This document shows positions 1-8,282 of a DNA stretch of 64,000 bases, in pieces. The notes below the pieces were generated by a model that made no database searches, was not told the origin of the DNA, and saw only the letters and a list, made by a program, of their open reading frames with translations. The stretch covers positions 3,286,001 to 3,350,000 of the forward strand of contig NZ_JAFLRG010000001.1 in the NCBI RefSeq assembly GCF_017315725.1, read 5' to 3'. Source of the stretch: Trinickia acidisoli. Lineage in GTDB: Bacteria > Pseudomonadota > Gammaproteobacteria > Burkholderiales > Burkholderiaceae. Numbering within the stretch: the stretch's first letter is position 1; each line of letters opens with the position of its first letter. The position numbers were made by a program, and so were the translations under genes.

Positions 1-267
1 GCGTTTGCCCGCCAGCGCGACGAGCATCGCGACGCCGTCGAAATCGCGCGTGAAAACGACGTTGCTGCCGCCGCCAAGCAAGAGATGCGGCAAGCCAGCC
101 ACGCGAGCATCGCGCAAAACGGCCGAGAACTGATCGGACGATTCGATGCGGCAAAACCAACGCGCGCGCGCGTCGAAGCCGAACGTGTTGTGCGCACGCA
201 GCGAATAGTCGGGTACCAGCAGTGAAGGATCGGACAAGGACATCGGCAAGAGCGCGCTTGGCTGCAT
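1..267 (-). CDS. murB: UDP-N-acetylenolpyruvoylglucosamine reductase, N-terminal part (partial)
   Basis: Cytoplasmic flavoenzyme that reduces UDP-GlcNAc-enolpyruvate to UDP-MurNAc with NADPH in peptidoglycan precursor synthesis. I translated the reverse strand: it gives [15 protein letters not shown] followed by [17 protein letters not shown], the conserved start of MurB and its FAD-binding glycine-rich loop. Only about 89 N-terminal residues lie in the window; the rest runs off the left edge. Two in-frame ATGs, at 267 and 243, could start it and neither has a convincing ribosome binding site; the one at 243 gives MSLSDPSLL. It diverges from yajQ across about 120 bp. Confidence 0.85.
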   Translation of the reverse strand, partial: MQPSALLPMSLSDPSLLVPDYSLRAHNTFGFDARARWFCRIESSDQFSAVLRDARVAGLPHLLLGGGSNVVFTRDFDGVAMLVALAGKR

Positions 268-386
268 TGTCGGGCCAGCCGTCGCACAATGCGATATATC
301 GATCGGCGCGGCTGCGGCCCGGCATTTTCTCGGAAGAAAGGCGTCGGTAAAATAGCGTTTGGTCGTGATTATATGGAGAAATGAAT

Positions 387-872
387 ATGCCGTCGTTCGA
401 TGTCGTCTGCGAAGCCAACATGGTCGAAGTGAAAAACGCGATCGAGCAATCCAACAAGGAAATTTCCACGCGCTTCGATTTCAAGGGGTCGGACGCGCGG
501 GTCGAGCAAAAGGAAGGCGAACTGACGATGTTCGCCGACGATGACTTCAAGCTGGGGCAAGTCAAGGACGTCGTGCTGTCGAAGATGGCCAAGCGCAACG
601 TCGACGTGCGCTTTCTCGACTACGGCAAGATCGAAAAGATCGGCGGCGACAAGGTCAAGCAAGTCGTCACGATCAAGAAGGGTGTGTCGGGCGATCTCGC
701 CAAGAAAATCGTCAGGCTCGTGAAGGACAGCAAGATCAAGGTGCAAGCGAGCATTCAAGGCGACGCGGTGCGCGTGTCGGGCACCAAGCGCGACGATCTG
801 CAAAGCGTCATCGCGATGCTGCGCAAGGATGTGACCGACACCCCGCTCGACTTCAACAACTTCCGCGACTAA
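387..872 (+). CDS. yajQ: YajQ family nucleotide-binding protein
   Basis: Small cytoplasmic protein of the YajQ family (two RNA-binding-like subdomains). Members bind nucleotides or RNA, and some act as cyclic-di-GMP receptors; which applies here cannot be read from sequence. [19 protein letters not shown] at the start and [11 protein letters not shown] at the end are family hallmarks, and the length (161 residues) is normal. An in-frame ATG lies at 381, but GGAG at 375-378 is only 2 nt from it and 8 nt from the ATG at 387, so 387 is preferred. A TAAAAT hexamer at 348-353 could be its -10 element. Confidence 0.93.
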   Translation: MPSFDVVCEANMVEVKNAIEQSNKEISTRFDFKGSDARVEQKEGELTMFADDDFKLGQVKDVVLSKMAKRNVDVRFLDYGKIEKIGGDKVKQVVTIKKGVSGDLAKKIVRLVKDSKIKVQASIQGDAVRVSGTKRDDLQSVIAMLRKDVTDTPLDFNNFRD

Positions 873-924
873 TCCGAGGACCCGACGCTCACCGCGCGAG
901 CCGCGCGAAAGCGGGCGGCGCACC

Positions 925-962
925 GGCAAGACGGCAAAGCGCGAGCGCCTTGCCGTCTTGCC
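925..962. terminator. Hairpin between convergent yajQ and plsY
   Basis: A perfect 13-bp stem (925-937 paired with 950-962, arms GGCAAGACGGCAA and TTGCCGTCTTGCC) with a 12-nt loop lies between the two convergent stop codons. There is no T-run on either side, so it may act as a bidirectional transcription barrier or a 3'-end stabiliser rather than a classical intrinsic terminator. Confidence 0.5.
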
Positions 963-975
963 GTCTTGCTCGACT

Positions 976-1626
976 TCAATGCTTGCGCGCGTGCGCGGTG
1001 CCCGCTTCGGGCTTCTTCGCGCCGCCCTTCTTTTCGCCGATGCGGCTTTCCTTCCCCGCAATCAGCTTCGCGATGTTGCCGCGATGCCGCCAGATGAGCA
1101 GCGCGCTCATCGCGAACACGGCCCAGGCGATTCGATTGGCGCCGAACATGAAGATGTCGAACAGCGGCGCGAACACCGCCGAGACGAGCGCGGCAAACGA
1201 CGAATAGCGGAAGAAGAACGCGATGATGAGCCAGGTCAGCGCGGTCGCGAGGCCGAGCACCGGGTTGATCGCGAGCAGCACGCCGGCGGCCGTTGCCACG
1301 CCCTTGCCGCCTTTGAACTTGAAGAAGACCGGGTAGAGGTGGCCGAGAAAGACGGCGATTGCCGCCAGCGCGACGGCCGTATCGCCGAGCCCGTAGTTCG
1401 GCCCGAAACGCGCAACGAGCCAAACGGCCAGCCAGCCTTTGAACGCATCGCCGACGAGCGTGAGAATAGCCGCGATCTTGTTGCCGCTGCGCAGCACGTT
1501 CGTGGCGCCGGGGTTCTTCGATCCGTAGGAGCGGGGATCGGCCAGCCCCATAGCCGCGCTGACGATCACGGCGAACGAGATCGATCCGATCAAATAGGCG
1601 GCAACGGTTGCGATCAGCATTTGCAT
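976..1626 (-). CDS. plsY: Glycerol-3-phosphate acyltransferase PlsY
   Basis: Inner-membrane enzyme that moves an acyl group from acyl-phosphate to glycerol-3-phosphate, the first step of phospholipid synthesis with PlsX. At 216 residues it shows the PlsY motifs: [19 protein letters not shown] then [13 protein letters not shown] near the N-terminus, [12 protein letters not shown], and a glycine-rich [13 protein letters not shown] loop. Several hydrophobic segments fit a polytopic protein. The C-terminus is a basic, hydrophilic tail ([11 protein letters not shown]). It is last in the leftward run queG-ogt-xerD-ybaK-plsY and converges on yajQ. Confidence 0.95.
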   Translation of the reverse strand: MQMLIATVAAYLIGSISFAVIVSAAMGLADPRSYGSKNPGATNVLRSGNKIAAILTLVGDAFKGWLAVWLVARFGPNYGLGDTAVALAAIAVFLGHLYPVFFKFKGGKGVATAAGVLLAINPVLGLATALTWLIIAFFFRYSSFAALVSAVFAPLFDIFMFGANRIAWAVFAMSALLIWRHRGNIAKLIAGKESRIGEKKGGAKKPEAGTAHARKH

Positions 1627-1709
1627 AGGCGGGACTCTTTCGACTTAGCGGGCATAGCGCGGAGCGCGCGGGCGGCTCATTTTACAGAACGGCGCGCCGC
1701 TCGCGCGGG

Positions 1710-2201
1710 TCACTCGACGCTCGCGCATTGCACGGGGCGCGCGCCGAGCAGCGACGTCAGCAGCGCGGGCGCAAGGCTGACGAGGTAGCCGCGGCGGCCG
1801 CCGTTCAGATAGATCAGATCGAGTTCGAGGATGCTCGATTCGACGTAGATGGGCATTGCCTTTTTCGTGCCGAACGGCGAGGTACCGCCCACCAAATAAC
1901 CGGAATGGCGATTGGCCACCTCGGGCTTGCAGGGCTCCACGCGCTTGGCGCCGATTTGACGGGCGAGGTTCTTGGTCGATACCGTGCGGTCGCCGTGCAT
2001 GAGGACGATGAGCGGCTTCGCGTGCTCGTCCTCCATGACGAGCGTCTTGACGACGCTGTGCTCGTCAACGCCGAGCCGGCGTGCCGATTCGCCCGTGCCG
2101 CCGTGCTCCACATACTCGTAGGGGTGCTCGCCGAAGTGGACATCATGGCGACGCAAGAACTGTGTGGCCAAGGTCTCCGACACGTGTTTGGTTTTACTCA
2201 T
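1710..2201 (-). CDS. ybaK: Cys-tRNA(Pro)/Cys-tRNA(Cys) deacylase YbaK/EbsC
   Basis: Trans-editing enzyme that hydrolyses cysteine mischarged on tRNA(Pro). The 163-residue protein begins MSKTKHVSETLATQFLRRH and carries the YbaK/ProX core (ESARRLGVDEHSVVKTLV, the TKNLARQIGAKRVEPC region and YLVGGTSPFGTKK). The conserved lysine in VVKTL is present. The ATG at 2201 gives the family's usual N-terminus. It starts 14 nt after the xerD stop, so the two are probably co-transcribed. Confidence 0.92.
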   Translation of the reverse strand: MSKTKHVSETLATQFLRRHDVHFGEHPYEYVEHGGTGESARRLGVDEHSVVKTLVMEDEHAKPLIVLMHGDRTVSTKNLARQIGAKRVEPCKPEVANRHSGYLVGGTSPFGTKKAMPIYVESSILELDLIYLNGGRRGYLVSLAPALLTSLLGARPVQCASVE

Positions 2202-2215
2202 CGGCGCATTGTAAG

Positions 2216-3199
2216 TCAGCCGCGCGGGTGATGCGTCGCGTGCAGCGTCTTGAGGCGCTCGCGTGCGACGTGCGTGTAGATCTGCGTCGTCGAAATATCG
2301 GCATGGCCGAGCAGCAACTGCACGACGCGCAAATCGGCACCGTGATTGATGAGATGCGTCGCGAACGCGTGGCGCAGCGTGTGCGGCGACAGCGGCGTTC
2401 TCACATCCGCCGCGCGTGCGTGCCGTTTGATGATGTTCCAGAACTGCTGGCGCGTCATGCCCTCGCCGCGCGCCGTAACGAACAGCGCATCGGCCGCGCG
2501 CGCGCCGATCAGCGTCGGCCGCCCCTCGCGTAGATAGCGTGCGATCCATGCATGCGCCTCCTCGCCGAACGGCACGAGGCGCTCCTTCGACCCCTTGCCC
2601 ATCACCCGCACCACGCCTTCGTTCAGGCCGACTTCGACGGACTTGAGCCCCACGAGCTCGCTCACGCGCAGCCCGCTTGCATACATGAGTTCGAGCATGG
2701 TCCGGTCGCGCAAGCCAAGCGCGGTGTCCACCTCGGGCGCGGCAAGCAGCGCCTCGACTTGCGCCTCCGTCAGCGTCGAAGGAAACCTCGGCGGCTGCTT
2801 CGCCGAGCGAATTTTCATCGTCGGATCGCTTGATACGCGATGCTCGCGCAACGCCCACGCGAAATAGCGACGAAATACCGAGAGGCGGCGGTTGGCGGAA
2901 GTGGGCTTGCCGTCGCTGCGCGCGGCAAGGTAGCCGTTGACGTGCCCCTCGCCCGCTGCGTCGATGCCGACGCCGTGCGTGCGCGCGAGCCAGTCGGCGA
3001 AGAGACGCAAATCGCGGCCGTAGGCATCGAGCGTGTTGCGCGCGAGGCCGTGTTCGAGCCAAAGGGCATCGCCGAACGCATCGATCGATCGCACGTTGGC
3101 CGCCTGCAGCGCGAGCACTGCCGCGTCGGCCTGCGGCTCGTTCGGCGCTGCAAACGCATCCTGGGCTTCTACCGGCGCAAAGCCGTTCACCTCGTTCAT
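2216..3199 (-). CDS. xerD: Site-specific tyrosine recombinase XerD
   Basis: Partner of XerC at the chromosomal dif site; resolves chromosome dimers. The 327-residue protein has an N-terminal SAM-like core-binding domain (SIDAFGDALWLEHGLARNTL) and a C-terminal catalytic domain with the tyrosine-recombinase signature: Arg in ASGLRVSEL, HTLRHAFATHL, and LGHADISTTQIYTHV with the nucleophilic Tyr. The length is slightly above the usual 300 because of about 30 extra N-terminal residues. Its ATG overlaps the ogt stop in an ATGA, so the two are translationally coupled. The neighbours are housekeeping genes, so this is the cellular recombinase and not an integrase of a mobile element. Confidence 0.95.
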   Translation of the reverse strand: MNEVNGFAPVEAQDAFAAPNEPQADAAVLALQAANVRSIDAFGDALWLEHGLARNTLDAYGRDLRLFADWLARTHGVGIDAAGEGHVNGYLAARSDGKPTSANRRLSVFRRYFAWALREHRVSSDPTMKIRSAKQPPRFPSTLTEAQVEALLAAPEVDTALGLRDRTMLELMYASGLRVSELVGLKSVEVGLNEGVVRVMGKGSKERLVPFGEEAHAWIARYLREGRPTLIGARAADALFVTARGEGMTRQQFWNIIKRHARAADVRTPLSPHTLRHAFATHLINHGADLRVVQLLLGHADISTTQIYTHVARERLKTLHATHHPRG

Positions 3200-3681
3200 A
3201 GCGCGAGCGCGAGCTGGCTGCTTTCATGCGCGAGCAGCCAACGCTTGACGCGCGGATAGAAACCATCGCCCGCATGATGCGAAAACCCGCCTAGCCCGTT
3301 CGCGGCCACGACGCGATGACACGGAATCACGAGCGGAAACGGATTGTCGCCGCACGCCTGACCGACCGCGCGCGGCACCCCGCCAACCTGCCGTGCCAGT
3401 GCGCCATAGGTCATCACGCTGCCGAGCGGGATTTCGCACATCGCCTGCCAGACGCGGCGCTGGAACGGCGTGCCGGCATTCGCGAGCGGCAAATCGAACG
3501 GCGCGCCGGCGTCGGCCATATACCGCTCGATCTGCCGCGCGGCGCGCTCGGCGATCGCCGAATCGGGCGCACGCTCGGGGATCGAATCTTCGAGGTAGAT
3601 GATCGCGCGGACGACGCCTGCCGCGGCATCGACTTCGATTCCGACTTTGCCGAACGGCGCGCTCACGACGGCGTGGTACAT
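3196..3681 (-). CDS. ogt: Methylated-DNA--[protein]-cysteine S-methyltransferase
   Basis: Suicide DNA-repair protein that takes the methyl group from O6-methylguanine (and O4-methylthymine) onto a cysteine. The active-site motif IPCHRVVAANG is present, preceded by the helix-turn-helix region (GSVMTYGALARQVG) and the arginine-finger stretch PRAVGQACGDNPFPL. I chose the ATG at 3681 (MYHAVVSAPFG) because GGGGAG lies 5 nt upstream; a longer ORF could begin at 3729, just after queG. The protein is about 161 residues, normal for Ogt. It overlaps xerD by 4 nt. Confidence 0.93.
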   Translation of the reverse strand: MYHAVVSAPFGKVGIEVDAAAGVVRAIIYLEDSIPERAPDSAIAERAARQIERYMADAGAPFDLPLANAGTPFQRRVWQAMCEIPLGSVMTYGALARQVGGVPRAVGQACGDNPFPLVIPCHRVVAANGLGGFSHHAGDGFYPRVKRWLLAHESSQLALAL

Positions 3682-3732
3682 CGCATCTCCCCGATAAGTA
3701 GCGGTAGCGGCGGCTGTGCGCTGCGCCATAGC

Positions 3733-5049
3733 TTACGCCGCTTGCAGCGCCCACTGCACATGTTCGCGCACGAGCGGCGAGGGATCGTCGGCGCGCGAGC
3801 GCAACGCAGCGACGATACGCGCGCGGACGTCGGCATCGAGCGCGCTCGTCTCGGCGATGGGCGCCGCGCGGCCCATGTCTTGCGGTACCGTGCTCTCGGC
3901 TCGCCCGGTGCGTAGTGCATTGCCCATCGCCACGGCCAGATTGCGCAGCCATCGCTCATGGCCGATGCGGCGGATCGCACTCCCCTGCATGCGCGTGTCG
4001 AACGTCTCCTCGCTCCAGGCGAACAGGTCGACGAGGCTCGCGCGATCGAGCCCGTGCCGTACGTCGAAATCATCGACGGGCGCCGCTTGGGCGAACTTGT
4101 TCCACGGACACACGAGCTGGCAGTCGTCGCAACCGTACACGCGATTGCCGATCAGCGGTCGCAACGACTCGGGAATGCTGCCCTTCAGTTCGATCGTCAA
4201 ATAGGAGATGCAGCGACGCGCATCGACGCGATAGGGCCCGACGATCGCGCCGGTCGGACACGCGTCGATGCAGCGCGTGCAGTGCCCGCAATGCGCACCG
4301 GCCTCGCGCGTGGCGCGCTCGGGCTCCGTCTGGGCGTCGGTCGGCAACGGAATGTCGACGTAGATCTCGCCGAGAAAGAACAGCGAGCCCGCGTCGCGCT
4401 CGAGCAACAGCGTATGCTTGCCGCGCCAACCGATGCCGGCCTTTTGCGCGAGCGCGACTTCGAGCACGGGCGCCGAATCGGTGAAAACGCGATAGCCGTA
4501 TGCGCCGACCTCGCGCTCGATCCGCTCGGCGAGCTGCTGCAGCCGCTGGCGCATCACCTTGTGATAATCGCGGCCGCGAGCGTAGACGGACACGACAGCG
4601 GCCGACGGATCGGTGAGGCGCGCGAGCTCGCGCGCGCGCCAATCGCCGCGCGCACCGCGAAGCGTGGCTGACGATGCGCTTTCATCGTGATTTGCCGCGA
4701 GCGACGCTGCGGGTAAATAGGCCATGCGGGCGGAGATCACGCGTCGCGTGCCGGCCACAAGCTCGGCCGGCCGTGCGCGTTTCGCGCCATGTTTGGCCAT
4801 ATAATCCATCTCGCCGTGGAAGCCCGCCTCGAGCCAAGCGGAAAGCGCCGCTTCGGCATCGCAGAGATCGGTATCGCTGATCCCGACAGCGGAAAAGCCC
4901 AGCGCGCGGCCCCACACCTTGATGCGCTGCGCAAGCGTTGCAAGCGCGGCATCGTCGAGGGGCTGGGTAGCAGCGTCGGCCGCATCGCATGCATCGGCTT
5001 GGCCGAGCATGCCCGTGTCGAGGGCGGCCTGTTCCGGACTTCGTTTCAT
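3733..5049 (-). CDS. queG: tRNA epoxyqueuosine reductase QueG
   Basis: Cobalamin- and iron-sulfur-dependent enzyme that reduces epoxyqueuosine to queuosine at the tRNA wobble position. The C-terminal half has two 4Fe-4S motifs: CGHCTRCIDACPTGAI and, later, CDDCQLVCPWNKF. Upstream lie the cobalamin-domain stretches GFHGEMDYMAKH and YARGRDYHKVMR. The extreme C-terminus (about the last 40 residues) is Ala/Arg-rich, HEAT-like and variable in the family. At 438 residues it is somewhat long, with an extra N-terminal segment of about 35 residues. It starts 17 bp from the divergent tsaE ATG and heads the leftward gene run. Confidence 0.95.
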   Translation of the reverse strand: MKRSPEQAALDTGMLGQADACDAADAATQPLDDAALATLAQRIKVWGRALGFSAVGISDTDLCDAEAALSAWLEAGFHGEMDYMAKHGAKRARPAELVAGTRRVISARMAYLPAASLAANHDESASSATLRGARGDWRARELARLTDPSAAVVSVYARGRDYHKVMRQRLQQLAERIEREVGAYGYRVFTDSAPVLEVALAQKAGIGWRGKHTLLLERDAGSLFFLGEIYVDIPLPTDAQTEPERATREAGAHCGHCTRCIDACPTGAIVGPYRVDARRCISYLTIELKGSIPESLRPLIGNRVYGCDDCQLVCPWNKFAQAAPVDDFDVRHGLDRASLVDLFAWSEETFDTRMQGSAIRRIGHERWLRNLAVAMGNALRTGRAESTVPQDMGRAAPIAETSALDADVRARIVAALRSRADDPSPLVREHVQWALQAA

Positions 5050-5066
5050 CCCGCTATTTTACGAGA

Positions 5067-5606
5067 ATGCCCGCCGCGCCCGCTTCATCGTCTTTTCCGC
5101 TCGCGAAAGCGCTGCTCGAGCGCCGCTTCACGCTCGAGAACCTCGCGGCCACCGATGCATTGGGCGCGCGCTTTGCGCATGCGATCGACGACGTGCGCAA
5201 GCTACCCGGCTTCACCGGCCTGCACGTGCAGCTTCTCGGCGATCTCGGCGCCGGCAAAACGGCGCTCGTGCGCGCGACGCTAGCCGGCCTCGGTCACTCG
5301 GGACGCGTGCGCAGCCCGACCTACACGCTCGTCGAACCGTACGCGCTCGCGCGCGATGGAGGCGAACTCGAGCTCTACCACTTCGATCTCTACCGCTTCG
5401 CCGATCCGGCGGAGTGGGCCGATGCAGGCTTTCGCGAATATTTCGATGCGGGCGCAATCTGCCTCGTCGAATGGCCGCAGAAAGCGGGCAACCTGCTCGG
5501 CACGCCCGATCTCGTTTTCGGCCTCGACACCGTCGACGGCGAGCGGCGCCTGCTCGATGCCCGCGCATACAGCGAATCAGGAAAAGCATGTCTCGAAAGA
5601 TGTTGA
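5067..5606 (+). CDS. tsaE: tRNA threonylcarbamoyladenosine biosynthesis ATPase TsaE
   Basis: P-loop ATPase that works with TsaB and TsaD to form t6A37 in ANN-decoding tRNAs. The Walker A motif GDLGAGKTALVRATL is clear, followed by the family motif RSPTYTLVEPY and the Walker B-like region YHFDLYRFADPAEW and CLVEWPQKAG. About 179 residues. The ATG at 5067 (MPAAPASSSF) is preferred; a longer frame upstream overlaps queG antisense and has no family similarity. Its last 19 nt overlap the start of amiC, a conserved tsaE-amidase arrangement in proteobacteria. Confidence 0.94.
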   Translation: MPAAPASSSFPLAKALLERRFTLENLAATDALGARFAHAIDDVRKLPGFTGLHVQLLGDLGAGKTALVRATLAGLGHSGRVRSPTYTLVEPYALARDGGELELYHFDLYRFADPAEWADAGFREYFDAGAICLVEWPQKAGNLLGTPDLVFGLDTVDGERRLLDARAYSESGKACLERC

Positions 5607-7189
5607 TCAAACCGTTCAAGTCGATCGAATCGGCTGCCACGGCGACGCATAACTGGCGTCGCCGCCAAGTGCTGCGCGCGGGCGCATCGACGCTCGTCCT
5701 CGGACTCGCATCGTCGCTCGCGTTCCCGCGCCTCGCCCTCGCCAGTTCCGTGCTCGGCGTGCGCGTCTGGCCGGCGCGCGATTACACGCGCGTGACGATC
5801 GAATCGGATCAGCCGCTGCAAGCGACGCAACAATTGCTGCAAGGGCCCGATCGCCTCGTCGTCGATCTGGATGGCCTCGATCTCGACCAAGCGCTGCGCG
5901 ATCTCGTCTCGAAGATCACGCCGAACGATCCGCAAATTCAGACCGTGCGCGTCGGGCAATTCCAGCCGCACGTCGTGCGCCTCGTATTCGACTTGAAAGG
6001 CTCGGTCAAGCCGCAGGTGTTTTCATTGCCGCCCGTGGGCAGCTATCGCTACCGGCTCGTGCTCGACCTCTATCCAACCGTCGCGCCCGATCCGCTGATG
6101 GAACTGCTCGCCGAGACCGAGCGCAAGGAAAAGCGTTTGAACGAAAGCGCGGGCGGCGGCAACGCTCTGCAGGACACGCCCGCGCCGCTCGCGGGGCCGG
6201 ATGCGGCGCCTTCGGCATCGCCTGCGCCGTCCGATAACAGCGATGCGTTCTTCGAGCGCTATGCGCAAAACACGCCACCGGGCACGCCGGCTTCGCCAAG
6301 CGCGAACCCAAGCGCAGGCTCCAACGCAGGTGGCGCGCGCAAGCCGACCAAGCCGCCCGCCGCGCCGCCCGCGCTCGCCCAGCGCAAGGGCGAGCCGGGC
6401 CAGAACGGCGGGGCGACGGGCGACGGCCTCGGCGGCGACGACGCCTACGCCTTCACAACGCCCAAGTCCGGCAATACCACGCGCCTGCTAACCGTCGCGA
6501 TCGATCCGGGTCACGGCGGAGAGGACCCCGGCGCAATCGGCAGCGCGGGCACCTACGAGAAACACGTGGCGCTCGACATCGCGAAGAAGCTGCGCGTGCT
6601 GATCGACGCGCAGCCCAATATGCGGTCGATGATGACGCGCGACGCCGACTTTTTCGTGCCGCTGAACGTGCGCGTGCAAAAGGCGCGGCGCGTCGGCGCC
6701 GACCTGTTCGTGTCGGTCCATGCCGACGCCTTCACGACCCCCGAGGCGCGCGGCTCCTCGGTCTTCGCGCTGTCCGATCACGGCGCGACGAGTGCCGCGG
6801 CGCGTTGGATGGCGAACAAGGAGAATTCATCCGACCTCATCGGCGGCATCAACGTGAAGACGCAAGACGAATCGGTCAACCGCGCGCTGTTCGATATGTC
6901 GACGACGGCGCAGATCCGCGATTCCCTGCGCTACGGCACGTTCGTGCTCAAGGAGGTCGGGGAGATCAACAAGCTGCACAAGGGTTCGGTCGAGCAAGCC
7001 GGCTTCGCCGTGCTCAAAGCGCCCGACATTCCGTCGATCCTCGTCGAAACGGCTTTCATCAGCAATCCCGAAGAAGAAAAGCGCTTGAACGACGATAGCT
7101 ACCGCGCCGAAATGGCCAACGCCATTCTCAAGGGTATCAAGCGCTACTTCGCCGCGAACCCGCCGCTGGCGAAGAACCGCATGGCGTGA
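5588..7189 (+). CDS. amiC: N-acetylmuramoyl-L-alanine amidase AmiC
   Basis: Periplasmic zinc amidase that cuts septal peptidoglycan during daughter-cell separation. About 533 residues. The N-terminus has a Tat signal (RRRQVLRAG, then a hydrophobic stretch ending in ALAS). An AMIN domain that targets the septum follows (about 55-160), then a Pro/Ala/Gly-rich linker (about 190-295) and an Amidase_3 domain starting TVAIDPGHGGEDPGAIG with the zinc His. The later motifs DLFVSVHADAF and the catalytic ILVETAFISNPEEE are intact. The linker is long and low-complexity. It overlaps tsaE by 19 nt. Confidence 0.95.
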   Translation: MSRKMLIKPFKSIESAATATHNWRRRQVLRAGASTLVLGLASSLAFPRLALASSVLGVRVWPARDYTRVTIESDQPLQATQQLLQGPDRLVVDLDGLDLDQALRDLVSKITPNDPQIQTVRVGQFQPHVVRLVFDLKGSVKPQVFSLPPVGSYRYRLVLDLYPTVAPDPLMELLAETERKEKRLNESAGGGNALQDTPAPLAGPDAAPSASPAPSDNSDAFFERYAQNTPPGTPASPSANPSAGSNAGGARKPTKPPAAPPALAQRKGEPGQNGGATGDGLGGDDAYAFTTPKSGNTTRLLTVAIDPGHGGEDPGAIGSAGTYEKHVALDIAKKLRVLIDAQPNMRSMMTRDADFFVPLNVRVQKARRVGADLFVSVHADAFTTPEARGSSVFALSDHGATSAAARWMANKENSSDLIGGINVKTQDESVNRALFDMSTTAQIRDSLRYGTFVLKEVGEINKLHKGSVEQAGFAVLKAPDIPSILVETAFISNPEEEKRLNDDSYRAEMANAILKGIKRYFAANPPLAKNRMA

Positions 7190-7198
7190 GGCCGCAAC

Positions 7199-7231
7199 GG
7201 CGGGCGAGCGCGGCAACCGCGGCCGCCCGCC
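7199..7231 (+). terminator. GC hairpin after amiC
   Basis: An 8-bp outer stem (7199-7206 with 7224-7231) encloses a 4-bp inner stem with a CAA loop (7210-7220). There is no T-run after it. It sits 10 nt past the amiC stop and before the pirin gene, so it may mark the transcript end. A TACAAT at 7257-7262 could be the next gene's -10 element. Confidence 0.4.
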
Positions 7232-7292
7232 CGCGTGCCGCACCTGTGAGGCGAAGTACAATGATTCGCCCAAGTCTCGCAGGGAGTGCGCC

Positions 7293-8177
7293 GTGCCGCC
7301 GCCGTCCGTCAAAGCCATCCTCAAGCCGTCGCTGCGCGACATAGGCAGCCTAGCCGTGCGCCGCGTGCTGCCTGCGCTCGCCGCTCGCCTCGTCGGCCCG
7401 TTCATCTTCTTCGACCATATGGGCCCAGCCAGCTACGCGCCGGGGACGGGCGTCGACGTGCGGCCGCACCCGCATATCGGCCTCGCGACGGTCACGTACC
7501 TGTTCGAGGGCGCGATGCTCCACCGCGACAGCATCGGCTCGGTGCAAAAAATCACGCCCGGCGACGTCAATTGGATGACGGCCGGCCGCGGCATCGTCCA
7601 TTCCGAGCGCACACCGGACGAAGAGCGACGCCAAGGCCAGGTCATGCACGGCATTCAAACCTGGGTAGCGTTGCCGCTCGCGCATGAAACCGACGAGCCG
7701 TCGTTCGAGCACCATGCAGCCGCCGCGCTGCCGCAAATCGAGCGCAACGGCGTCACGCTGACCGTCATCGCCGGCCGTGCCTTCGGGGCGCAAGCGCCGA
7801 CGCGCACGTACTCGCCGACGCTTTACGTCGCCGCGAATTTCGCCCCGGACGGCGCGCTGGCGATCGAGCCCGAGCACGAGGAGCGCGGCGTCTATCTCGT
7901 CGAGGGCGACCTCGCAATCGACGGCGAGCCGCTCGCCGCCGGCCACATGGCCGTGCTCGTAGCGGGCGAGACGGCGACGCTAGCGAGCCGCGCCGGCGCG
8001 ACGGTCATGCTGCTCGGCGGCGCGAAACTCGACGGCGAGCGCTACATCGAATGGAATTTCGTGGCGAGTTCGCGCGAAAAAATCGCTCAGGCCAAAGCCG
8101 CCTGGGCCGCCCAGACGATCGGCAAGGTGCCGGGCGAAACGGAGTGGATTCCGCTGCCCGAACGCGGCGCGCACTAG
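7293..8177 (+). CDS. Pirin family protein
   Basis: Bicupin protein of the pirin family (294 residues). The N-terminal cupin has the metal-binding pattern VRPHPHIGLATVTYLFEGAM and HRDSIGSVQKITPGDVNWMTAGRGIVHSE, with the His/His/His/Glu ligand set in place. The C-terminal half is the Pirin_C domain (YIEWNFVASSREKI). Some pirins have quercetinase activity and others bind regulators; substrate unknown here. GTG start at 7293 with AGGGAG at 7281-7286, 6 nt upstream. It stands alone between amiC and a thioredoxin-type gene. Confidence 0.9.
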   Translation: MPPPSVKAILKPSLRDIGSLAVRRVLPALAARLVGPFIFFDHMGPASYAPGTGVDVRPHPHIGLATVTYLFEGAMLHRDSIGSVQKITPGDVNWMTAGRGIVHSERTPDEERRQGQVMHGIQTWVALPLAHETDEPSFEHHAAAALPQIERNGVTLTVIAGRAFGAQAPTRTYSPTLYVAANFAPDGALAIEPEHEERGVYLVEGDLAIDGEPLAAGHMAVLVAGETATLASRAGATVMLLGGAKLDGERYIEWNFVASSREKIAQAKAAWAAQTIGKVPGETEWIPLPERGAH

Positions 8178-8282
8178 CGCGGCGTCCGCCTCGCCGGCGC
8201 CGCACGCCATCGCGAGATGGTTGAAATCGCGCGCGCCGCGCCCATCTGCTGCACCGGTAACTGACTGTCCAACGAGGAAGCG

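Noticed and set aside
2216..3199. Tyrosine recombinase as the integrase of a mobile element
   Set aside because: It is XerD by length and motifs, translationally coupled to ogt among housekeeping genes.
2202..3275. Open frame extending the ybaK frame to over 500 residues
   Set aside because: Arg/Ala-rich shadow of xerD; the deacylase starts at 2201 and xerD itself is intact in another frame.
4919..5587. Long open frame upstream of and in frame with amiC
   Set aside because: It runs antisense through queG and across tsaE in another frame, is Arg-rich and has no recognisable domain. The amidase begins at 5588 with a proper Tat signal.
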